In this document: positions 33,150 through 42,479 of the stretch, piece after piece
Numbering within the stretch: position 1 is the stretch's first letter
How the letters are laid out: the number at the start of each line of letters is the position of its first letter
DNA from: Leptidea sinapis
Lineage: Eukaryota; Arthropoda; Insecta; Lepidoptera; Pieridae
Assembly: GCF_905404315.1 (NCBI RefSeq)
Contig: NC_066292.1
Coordinates: forward strand, 10,850,001 to 10,914,000
Direction of reading: 5' to 3'
Length of the DNA: 64,000 nucleotides
Program-made: the position numbers and the translations under genes
Notes under the pieces: model-generated
What the model was told of the DNA's origin: nothing
The model's database searches: none
The model's input: the letters and a program-made list of their open reading frames with translations, nothing else

Positions 33150-33530
33150 TCATTTTGTATTGAAAAATTCATTTAAGCTATAGAAGCACTTATTTGTTAA
33201 CCACTGATGCAGTCTTCTTTTAAAAACTTTGAACGGTAAATTTTTCAATTCATTGGGCAATTTATTATATATTTTCACAGACATGCTGAAACAATTTCTA
33301 CTAAAAGATGCAGTTCTACAGAAGGGCATTATGAGTTTATTTGGATACCTTGTGTTTAAAACCTTCTGGCTTTTTTTTGTATAGAAATCACACATATGTT
33401 TTTGAACAAATAGGCTTATTTCATAAATGTATAGGCATGGCAGCGATAGAATTTTAAATTTTTTAAATAGCGGTCGACAAGAATCTAGGGGGCCGGCTCC
33501 ACAAACCGCCCTGATACTTCTTCTGTCCAA
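33150..33530 (-). pseudogene. Out-of-frame C-terminus of the 33463-35100 RT ORF
   Basis: Contains LFKKFKILSLPCLYIYEIS, LFVQKHMCDFYTKK, IYNKLPNELKNLPF, FKRRLHQWLTNKCFYSLNEF, the standard LINE C-terminal tail. The break with the main frame lies between 33463 and 33530. Confidence 0.75.
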
Positions 33531-35100
33531 TAAATAAATGCCCTATGCTCACCGAGTTGCCCCATATGACCAATCCATATCTTAAAGCTGAAACCACGAA
33601 TGCATGATATGCCATTAGCGCTGTTTTTTCACCTATTGTTTTTGATACGCGTTTGAGGACAAATACATGTTGGTTAATTTTTTTGCTAATTTTGTCAACA
33701 TGTGACTTGAAGGACAAGTTGCTGTCTAAAGAAATACCAAGAAAATTGACAAGTTGTGCTTCTTTAATATTCTCATTATGATAATTAACATTAATATCTT
33801 TTCCTTTCCCATTCTTATTATAATACTGCATATACATTGTTTTTTTTATATTTACAGTCAGGTTATTTTCAGTAAGCCATTCAATTGTGTCCTTTATTGT
33901 TTTATTAATTTCTATATCATATGTCAATTCATTGTTACATTTAATTACAATAGAGATGTCATCAGCAAAAAGAGTACAGTTATTAGTAGTAATGCTAGGT
34001 AAGTCGTTTATGTAGATTATGAATAGAAGTGGACCCAATATACTTCCTTGTGGTACACCTTTTGTTTTAAGTCTAAGTTCTGATCGATAAGGTATTACTT
34101 CTTGTTTATTATTTAATTTAGCAATTTCAACATATTGAGTACGGTTTGAAAGATAACTTTTAAGCCAGTCATTTGCTAGACCTCGAATACCATATTGAGC
34201 GCATTTATCTAATAGTTTTTCATGACAAACATTGTCAAAAGCTTTGCTCATATCAAAAAATACTGATGTTACTGGAATTTTTGTGTCCATGCATTCCGAT
34301 ATTTCTTTTATTAGCGAAAAACACGCTAAAGTTGTTGATTTTCCTTTTTGGAAACCATTTTGTTCCTCCAAAATGATATTATGTTTAGTTAAAAAAGATG
34401 TTAATCGCTTGTGCAGTATCTTTTCAAAAATTTTTGAGATAACAGGAATGAGTGTGATTGGTCGATAGTTGTTAATATCCTTTTTATCACCCGCTTTGAG
34501 TAAAGGTGTTACTTTTGCCTTTTTTAAATTTGATGGGAAAGTACCTTCTTCAAAAGATAGATTTATTAAGTAGACTAGGACTGTAGCTAGTTCCTTTGCA
34601 CATTCCTTTATTACCTTTGTTGCTATTTCATCGCAGCCCGTGGAATTTGAATTATTAAGTGACTTAATAACGGTTATTATCTCCATTTCATCAGTTGGCA
34701 TTAAGAAAATATTTGAATTGTTATGTTTTAATTTATATGTAGGTTTTTTATTTTTTACATTTTGACTTTGACTTTGTGTGACTGTATTTATAAAATAATT
34801 ATTAAAAATAGTAGCAATCTGAGTTGGATTATTTATAATTTTATTTTCATATTTAATTTCATCGATACTTCCTACATTAGAGTTAGTTTTATTTTTAATC
34901 ACATTCCACGACGCTTTGCATTTATTTTTCGAGTAAAGTATATATTTGTTGTTACTACTTCTCTGAGCTAGGTCTATACACTTGTTGAGAATCTTTGAAT
35001 AATTATTAAATTTGTTTTTGTTGGCAGGTATTTTATTCTTATAATATTGATACCTTAATTTTCTTTTTGTTGCACATGATTTTTTTATACCTCTGGACAA
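33463..35100 (-). CDS. LINE reverse transcriptase ORF
   Basis: 545-codon open frame (opens further upstream to about 35197). It polymerises cDNA from element RNA at a nicked target. Visible: a basic N-terminal thumb-like leader, NSTGCDEIATKVIKECA (motif 1), KKDINNYRPITLIPVISKI, FFDMSKAFDNV (motif A), GVPQGSILGPLLFIIYIND (motif B), LFADDISIVIK (FADD, residues 378-381), VNFLGISLDSNLSF. The last 20 residues here are out of frame; the true end continues at 33150-33530. It lacks an endonuclease, so it would need help to move. Confidence 0.8.
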   Translation of the reverse strand: MSRGIKKSCATKRKLRYQYYKNKIPANKNKFNNYSKILNKCIDLAQRSSNNKYILYSKNKCKASWNVIKNKTNSNVGSIDEIKYENKIINNPTQIATIFNNYFINTVTQSQSQNVKNKKPTYKLKHNNSNIFLMPTDEMEIITVIKSLNNSNSTGCDEIATKVIKECAKELATVLVYLINLSFEEGTFPSNLKKAKVTPLLKAGDKKDINNYRPITLIPVISKIFEKILHKRLTSFLTKHNIILEEQNGFQKGKSTTLACFSLIKEISECMDTKIPVTSVFFDMSKAFDNVCHEKLLDKCAQYGIRGLANDWLKSYLSNRTQYVEIAKLNNKQEVIPYRSELRLKTKGVPQGSILGPLLFIIYINDLPSITTNNCTLFADDISIVIKCNNELTYDIEINKTIKDTIEWLTENNLTVNIKKTMYMQYYNKNGKGKDINVNYHNENIKEAQLVNFLGISLDSNLSFKSHVDKISKKINQHVFVLKRVSKTIGEKTALMAYHAFVVSALRYGLVIWGNSVSIGHLFIGQKKYQGGLWSRPPRFLSTAI

Positions 35101-35229
35101 CCATTTTATTTTTGAATTTGAAATATTAATTTTATACTTAAGAAGAGGAAAACATAATTTATAAAATATGATTAATGTATTGTAAAATCCATTATGGTCT
35201 TGTCAAATAATCCTCATTTCTAATCTTAA

Positions 35230-35345
35230 TATATATATTTTTTTATGCGTCAGTTGTAACTGAACTCCTCCTAAACGGCTGGACCGATTCTAATGAAACT
35301 TTTCGTGTGTCTTCAGGTGGATTCAAGAATGGTTTAGATTCACAA
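35230..35345 (+). mobile_element. Short ggaccgatt repeat scrap
   Basis: AACGGCTGGACCGATTCTAATG and nearby text match the ends of the 26563 and 53233 elements. Confidence 0.4.
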
Positions 35346-35870
35346 TCGAACTATCTTCAAATATTTTTATTTAAAATAGGATATAAAATCACTAATTGAA
35401 AGTCAAAAACTACCACCCAATCCAAAAGGTATGCCTCAGATTTGAGAAGAACGGGCGCAACAAACTCAGCGGGCTTTTTTTTATAAAACTATTTTTTTAT
35501 GAATTATTGCTTCACGGCGGAAATAGGCGCCGTTGTGGTACCCATAATCTAGCCGGCATCTTGTGCAAAGGAGCCTCGCACTGGTAAACTAAGGTGACAA
35601 TTAAAAATCGTACAAAAAATGTATTATATAATAGCCTGTGGGCGGCTGCTCTATTCCGTAATAATCAGTGTTATCACTTAAAAAGTCTTTTATGTTATAA
35701 TATCCTTTACCACACAAACGTATTTTAACAATTCTTATGAATTTCGTAATACATTTGTTTTGAACATTATCTGGGATCCTGTTGTAAAAGCATATACAAC
35801 GCCCCACAAAAAAAATCACTAACTCGATTTAGCCGAGTAGCAGGCATTTATTTGACAGACCTTTCGACAC
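35346..35870 (-). mobile_element. LINE 3' fragment (family H), clearest copy
   Basis: Minus-strand frame 35601-35819 reads VGRCICFYNRIPDNVQNK, FIRIVKIRLCGKGYYNIKDF, LSDNTDYY: the RT C-terminus. The 3' UTR runs to 35346 (AAAATAGGATATAAAATCAC). A reduced family A copy is inserted at 35490-35584. Confidence 0.7.
35490..35584 (-). mobile_element. Family A repeat with tail fused to head
   Basis: TTTTTTTATGA (tail end) is directly followed by ATTGCTTCACGGCGG and the head up to GGAGCCTCGCACTGG. The middle 200 bp is gone. It lies in the family H LINE fragment. Confidence 0.6.
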
Positions 35871-36724
35871 GGCTATGCCAAAAAACATTCTTTAAAGTAT
35901 GTGCATTGACAAAAATCAAATTTTATATAGATTTTAATATCGTAGATCGTAATAAAGCATTCTTTATAGCCAAGTTGTTACTTTGACACTCACTAACTCA
36001 TAAATTTTCAAGCTGGTGATGCAATAAGATCAATATATATCACGGTGAATGAGTATTTGTCCAAACAGATGGTATAAATTTTGTTTGTAGTTCGGTTTTG
36101 ATTATATAAGATGGTAATTCACTTCGGGAGTGCCGGCAATAGTTAAAAATTGAACATTAACGTTCTGAATTTTTGAATATTTTGGAAAGATTATGGAATA
36201 ATTTCGCACGAATTATTTTATTTATCAGTATAAAAGTACTGGCATTTATATATGTGGTTAAATACAATAACAATTGATTGCGCTATCGTACACAAAAATG
36301 AAAATTTATATTACATAAAAAATTTAACACTCCAAAACTTTTACAATTATTTTACATTAATTGCTTTATCTCTCAGAAAATTCAAATTTCATCCTAAATT
36401 TTAACGACTGTCTTACTCATTTTCGATCAGGTCCTGACGCGAGTTTAACATTTTAAAACCCAAGAAAACCGCTCGACGGCTCTAAAGAAATTTTTTACTT
36501 TAAAAAGGTATGGAGCAAATAAGTGATCACTCTTTTGAAACATCAAAAATAATCGTGGAAAATTTGCTGTACGGCCGGGTAATCGAGTTTTCAAAGTTAA
36601 CCCTGAAACATCCTAAAAAACATCGTGCAAATAATTTACCGGGAATCTTCTTTCCATAGGATGCTGGATTCCAAAGCAGCGCTTTGGTACCTGTCATCAA
36701 GCAGTTATATGCAAGCATTACCGT
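35871..36724. other. Unassigned; partly inverted image of 8.4-8.7 kb
   Basis: 36130-36330 (GGGAGTGCCGGCA, TGCGCTATCGTACACAAAAATG) reads as the reverse complement of 8434-8705 with changes, so both belong to one old repeat. Nothing coding. Confidence 0.45.
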
Positions 36725-36918
36725 GTTTCAGTTTTAAGGATGCCGCAGCTAGTGAAATTGATGGGCTACAGATATTTAACATCATACGAGTATGTGAATA
36801 ATGAGTGAAATTGCAATACCTCTTAGAGTTACAAGAATCCTGAGCGTCACTGTATTGTTATAGGCAGGACCTACCATTACGTGAACGTCTTGCTTGTCTC
36901 GTTATTGTTCCCCATAAA
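36725..36918 (+). mobile_element. Family A repeat, decayed
   Basis: GCCGCAGCTAGTGAAATTGA, AATCCTGAGCGTCACTGTAT, GAACGTCTTGCTTGTCTCG, CCCATAAAAAATATT. Confidence 0.6.
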
Positions 36919-37179
36919 AAATATTATTAAATATATATAAAAAGAGTGGCAAAGATTTTCTTGCCACTTCTTCTCATTAGCTCAACTCATTAATAAGAAT
37001 TATTTTATAATTGTTACAGATTAAATTATGTTTTTTACCATTTTAAATTTACAAATGTAAAACTGAAATAATTAAATATGTAATGAAAATTTTAAGGAAA
37101 ACAGTTGAATTTATTTTTAATTGTTATTAATTGTTTAGAGAAGAGATATATGGTTAAATATGGATTATATGTTATAAAT

Positions 37180-37464
37180 ATGGATGTGTGGCGCACCTCC
37201 ACAGTGCAGTTTTCAAGGAACTTTCTTCCACATACTTACTACAAATCTGTGGAATGAACTTCCTTGTGCGGTGTTTCCGGGATCCGGTATCATCATACGA
37301 CATGGGTACCTTCAAAAAAAGCTCGTACACCTTCCTTAATGGACGGCAATACTCCAGTGAGTCTGGTGTTGGTCTGTTCAGTATTTGTTGTTGCAAGAGA
37401 ATGTGGGCGGCGGTGATCACTTAACACCAGGCCATACGCTCGTTTGTCCTCCTTTTCCATTAAA
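37180..37464 (+). mobile_element. Family L LINE 3' end
   Basis: CTTCCACATACTTACTACAA, TGGAATGAACTTCCTTGTGC, CGACATGGGTACCTTC, CACCTTCCTTAATGG, GTGGGCGGCGGTGATCAC, CCTTTTCCATTAAATAAA. It carries a short extra block near 37355-37390. Confidence 0.65.
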
Positions 37465-37939
37465 TAAATAGAATGTTTTAATGAAAAGTAATCGAAGTGA
37501 CTCAGATTTACAATTATATATCTTTTACATTTTATTCCTAAAGAAAGCAATATTAAACAAACAAATAAAGTAGATACGCTAATATACATAATATGCACAA
37601 AACTCGTTGTGCCTCAACCTTTAAATGGCCATGTCGCAGCCATAAAACTTTAAAGGCAATAAAATACCGACTATCCAGCGAAACAGCTGATAAACGCTTT
37701 TTTATTTCACTGTCCAACATTACTGAGTCACTGGGAAAGCGGCGTTTTGTACATTTAATTTAATCTGTGTAGATATACATAAATACAGTAGCTGGTGAGG
37801 CACTTACAAAATTTAAAGAGAGTCTGTACTCAATTTTAGTTCTAGTTATATAATTGATTTTGGTACTTTATTTTGCAAATAAAACACTTTTAAAGGATAA
37901 AAACGCGCGTAATTGTAACTGTGCTTTAGAATAGTTCTT

Positions 37940-38135
37940 TTTTTCATCTGCAGTCCCCCTGAAAACGAGATCAGGAAAGGTCTTGAAACGTTCGGCTTAA
38001 CTAAAATAAAAATAAACTTTTACGCAAAAATCTAATGTAAAAACAGACTTATAATTTCACGCGTTTTAATTCTTTAAAAGTGTTTTATTTAAATGTGGAA
38101 CACTTGCATTAATCAAAGAAAATACTTCATTTTTG
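37940..38135 (+). repeat. Dispersed repeat P, copy 1
   Basis: TCCCCCTGAAAACGAG, ATCAGGAAAGGTCTTGAAACG, AACTTTTACGCAAAAAT, AACACTTGCATTAATCAAAG, shared with 58850-59030 and, inverted, 62810-62935. The GAGATC/GGTCTT stem before GAAAC looks ribozyme-like, but the CUGANGA core is not kept. Possibly Penelope-like. Confidence 0.55.
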
Positions 38136-38224
38136 GTTCAGTATTAATAAAATAAGTGTGGATACATCACTGTTGAGCGACTCTATCATAAGTTGAGTGC
38201 AAGCGCCGTCAGTTATTATTTTAA

Positions 38225-38518
38225 TTATAATAATAATAATAATATTGACACACTTTTCACACAAATTATCTTGCCCCAAGTCAAGCATATAATATAGCCT
38301 GTGTTATGGGTTACAAGACAATGATATATTTAATACAATATACATACTTAAAAATACATAAATTCATATAAACATACATAAATACATTTAAACATCCATG
38401 ACTCGGAAACAAACATCCATATTCATCATATAAATGCTTGCACCTACCGGGATTCGAACCCGGGACCTCTAGCTTAGTAGGTAGGATCGCTAACCACTTG
38501 GCTATAGAGGTCGTAAAA
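38225..38518 (-). mobile_element. tRNA-derived SINE (family C), full copy
   Basis: Minus-strand head 38518-38445: CGACCTCTATAGCCAAGTGG (A box), then CCCGGGTTCGAATCCCGG (B box). The body holds GGATGTTTGTTTCCGAGTC and GTTACAAGACAATG; the tail is a TAA/TTA tandem at 38221-38245. Other copies: 49140 and 51163. Confidence 0.8.
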
Positions 38519-39290
38519 TTATATTTAGATAGTTTTACGTTTGTATCTTAGAGGAAGTAGTACTGCTAAGGCAGTACGTACACGGTATTATGAAAAAGGA
38601 GATTTTGATTAAATGATAATATTTACATTTTTAATATTATATCAGTTAACTGTATTGATAATAAGGCTATTTTCCACAAATTTACGCTACAAATTACCAT
38701 TTTTGCTGCGAATTTAATTAACCTAAAATATTAATACCATAGATAAAATTTCATGTAAGTCTGTTCAATTTTTTTTTAAATGCGTATCCATTGATCATGA
38801 CACTCTCCGTTATCATAAAAACACAATGACTAATAGAAAGAAAGAAAAGAAAGAAATAAAAAATGTTTATTGACGTCATTATACATTATAATTTTTTATA
38901 ACTGGTAATAGTTCTTAAAGTTATACTAATCTAATTATGATCTAATGACGGCAATGGGCCTCCAACTCAGCATAGTTGTGGTTTCGAAAGAATCCACAAC
39001 GCTGGTCTTCCGTGGAAGACCTTACCTTTCCTTCCACCTTACCCTAACCCTAATATAGGAAACTACTTTTATAATGTTACTATACCTGTACTTCTTTAGT
39101 AGGCTATGGGTGTTATCTTCATCTTGGATATGTATTGTGATGCAAGCACCTGTAACAAATATTAAATACTTAGATCATTTATATACATCTAGATAGACTG
39201 TGACAGCTCTGAAAACGTTGAAAAAAATGGAGGTTTAGTGTTAGCCTCTATTTTCTCCCCGCTCTCTCAGAATCTGTCACGCGTCTCTAA

Positions 39291-39583
39291 CGGAAGTTCC
39301 CAATATACTATCTATAGATAGAGATAAATTTCTACCTTCTACTGTCAGTAATTAGCTGTCAATAATCTGAAGCTGTCCCAATATACCCGATAAGTCGTTC
39401 TTATCGTTTTATATTGGGACGCGTGAATTGCAATGTCCATACAAACTTTACATCCCTTGATCCATTGACAGACAGCGGGCACGGATAGGGTGAGTTACCA
39501 TCGATAAGTTGATTGGGAGAGAAAAGTCAACGATTACGATTTTTATCTCAAGTAAGAGATAGACTGAATATTGGGAACGGCCG
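39291..39583 (+). mobile_element. Harbinger-like MITE, copy 2
   Basis: CGGAAGTTCCCAATATACTATCT to ATTGGGAACGGCCG, flanked by TAA on both sides (39288-39290, 39584-39586). Same family and orientation as 5715-6023. Confidence 0.85.
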
Positions 39584-39984
39584 TAAGACAACGTAATTAA
39601 TCGCTACTAAATAAATTGTATTGTAAAAATGACGAGTTGTGTAATCAAAGTATGTAGAAACTAGAGGTCAGTTTAAACACAACGAAAGAGTCACATAGCA
39701 TCGGGAAGTAATATTAATTATTACATTAAAATAACCCATTGAAGTATAAAATTAAATTTCAGTTTTGAATATTTTTTTATCTTTTATTTCATACTATTTT
39801 GTGTAAGCTTGGTGTTGCTAGTTTATTAACTTATGGTTCCCTAACCAAAGATAATTAAAATGAGGTTGGTAAGTAATAGTATTTAATAACATTTTTTGTG
39901 CAAATTTTAATTAAATTGATTTTAAGAATATTCTAGGGAACGGACGTCAAATTCGTGCTATTTAACAAAGCTGATTTAAATTTG

Positions 39985-40260
39985 AAAACAATTTTCAAAT
40001 TAAGTTTGTGTAATTAATTCCAGAAGTGAGGGTTACTTTAAAAATAACAAATTGTTTAGATTTGGAAAAGCGATATCTCAAGTCAAATTTCCTAATATGC
40101 ATATATTGGGGTTGAGCAGGTTATTAACTGTAAAGTAGATCCTGTAGATGAAGCCACAACCTGAGAGTTAAACAAGATAACTCGAGTGGATGGCTCAGTA
40201 GAACGAGCGCTCGCTCGGAACGCGAGAGTTCATAAATTTTGTTTTAAAATTTAATCCGTT
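39985..40260 (+). repeat. tRNA-like repeats (family B), tandem partial copies
   Basis: 39990-40075 is the downstream flank of one unit (CAGAAGTGAGGGTTACTTT, AACAAATTGTTTAG). It is followed at 40080 by the upstream flank of another (TTCCTAATATGCATATATTGG) and a shortened tRNA-like core (40190-40235). This suggests a head-to-tail arrangement. Confidence 0.6.
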
Positions 40261-42479
40261 CATTAGTTTAGTAGTTCACTGGAAACAAACTTCAGGACAC
40301 TGGATTTATTTATATTAAGAAGTGAATGCTAAGTTCTAGACCCACACCTACATCAAAAATATTAAGTTTTTAGAACGTTATACATAATCTTACTACTAAT
40401 ACTAAGTGTATCAATTTAGAAAGTTAATGAGTAGTTTTTTATTTTAATAGCAACTTCAACACATTTATGAGGAATATTATAAACTTCCAAACATTACGTC
40501 ACACCACTCAGCGAGCCTGACATATTTTTTTGGAATAAACGTTTTATTTTATATTATTTGAGTCACAAAACGTGTGTTGTTTTGTGTCCCAAATATAGAT
40601 GATAACATTAGAGGAAGAAATAACATAAGTAGTACTAAGTGCATAACCAACGACAATGTCCACGGGTTACTATATAAGTGTTACATTACAAGAAACAAAA
40701 GAAGACTCTAATAACGCAGTAATCAAGAGATTATTACAAAACAGATGTTGCTTACAATATTATTATTAGGTTAGATATAATGTATAAGTCTCCAATGAGA
40801 AAACTTAATTTAATAACAATGAGATTTAAGTTTAAATTTAATTTAATAACATTTATTAAAATTATGATGTTTCAATGTGCTATTAATTGCTGATTGGAAT
40901 TGTAATTCCGATATACCTATTATGTCAATATCTGAAAAGATTTCATTGTATGTGCTAACTAGGCGCTGCAGAGGCGCGCGTTTGCCGGAGATGGTCCGAA
41001 TTGGGCTAATTACAAAAAGGGGACGTTCGCTCGTTTAATTGTAGTAGATGTATATATAATTAGAATGATCTACATTCTATAACTATATCGATCCTTAGTA
41101 GGTATATATATAGAGTAGGGATGGATACTTAGTACTTACGTATTATGTATATCTGAAAATTAATGAAACTATTTTTCATGAGCGTTTAATACGCGGTGAA
41201 ACTTCAAGGAACTACTTTAAATAATGTGAAATACAAGTCCCAGATAAATTTTATCTTTGTTGACTTTTATTCAAGCAACGATTGAGTAGGACTCACTTCA
41301 AGTCACGGCCACTGCTATTTAGTACAAGTTGGGTGATAATAAATAACCGTAAAGCTAATCAGATTCTGGATAGTATGAATTGTGAAGTTAATATTTTATC
41401 GTATTTTCTTTGCGGGGATAAATTTGCTCTCTGTTCCACTTACGTGATAACTCCAGATTTGTTGACATAATGTTGCGTGAGTGGAAAATCTACAGAGCCA
41501 CTATTTCAGTTTTACATTTTTAATAGACTCGTCTTTGATATCCATTTTAATATAGACATTTTATGATATCCATTTAATATGTTGACAGTAACGTCTATAA
41601 AAATATAAAGATGTCTGTGGTTTTCATAGTAAAATTACATGATGCCACTTCTACTAGTTTTTCTGTTCTGTGGTCTATAAAAAGCGATGTCTCACTAGCG
41701 GCCCCCACAATTATAACAAATAGATAGGTTTTCCCATTTTCCTGGATTTTCCCCCACACACCACATGTATTAGTTTTAAGCATAATATAGTTTTATCCCT
41801 CAACACGTAGATATAGTTGTAGAAATAAGATTTCTGAGACCTACATATATAAGGCTTAATTGTAAATTGCTATAATAAGTAGATTATAAGTAATTTTGAA
41901 TATATTTTATTAACAAATACAGATATTTGAATTTTTTTTTGCGGCCCCGCGACTGCTATTGTGTAGTTTTTGGGGCCTCCATGGCCCACATCCTATGTCG
42001 CTGACACCCGGTTCTGACATATGGGCGCCGTTTCAGGGTCTTCAATACGTAAATGTATTTTCCTGCTTTACAAAAAAAAAAAGCGTCGACACACTTCCGC
42101 TGCAACCATTGACGAGTTAGAGCGTTACTCTGCCCAATTACTGTTTGAATATTAGTCATTGTGTCATTATACGTAATTTATTCTTAGAAGCTTAGCGTTT
42201 GGTTTTTTTTAAGTTTTTAATGATTTTCTATTTAATTTAACTGCAATTATTAAGATGTTAGCTTGTTAATGATTTAAGTAGGTGTTATTAATATTTGATA
42301 TAAAAACGCCTTTTGATCTTATTTCCTAGAATATATATTCCCATAAGATTATCCAATATTAGTTAAGTTTGCGTTAATCTGACGCAATGAAATTGACACA
42401 TGCAGCGTGGCAAGTTATGCCAAAATGCATTAGGTGAATAATTTTGATTGTTTATATTGGTATACCAGATTTGACTCAA
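40261..42479. other. No recognised feature
   Basis: AT-rich. The small ORFs at 41282-41470 and 41595-41783 show no family resemblance. Confidence 0.45.

Larger units (their letters stand above)
32825..35200 (-). mobile_element. CR1/Jockey-like LINE, 5' truncated, with GAAAT tail
   Basis: Reads from about 35197 (HNGFYNTLIIFYKLCF, PLLKYKIN) down to a 3' UTR ending TTTCCTGCAAATAAAATTTC and an ATTTC tandem tail at 32829-32850. The endonuclease is missing. The RT frame is open for 545 codons and then shifts near 33500 into the final frame. Short-repeat tails and this C-terminal layout fit CR1-like clades. Confidence 0.8.

Noticed and set aside
37940..38000. Canonical hammerhead ribozyme in repeat P
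   Set aside because: The CTGA and GAAAC blocks exist, but the G and A of the CUGANGA core are not in place.
38445..38518. Working tRNA gene on minus
   Set aside because: A and B boxes are good, but the downstream SINE body and two sister copies show a SINE head.
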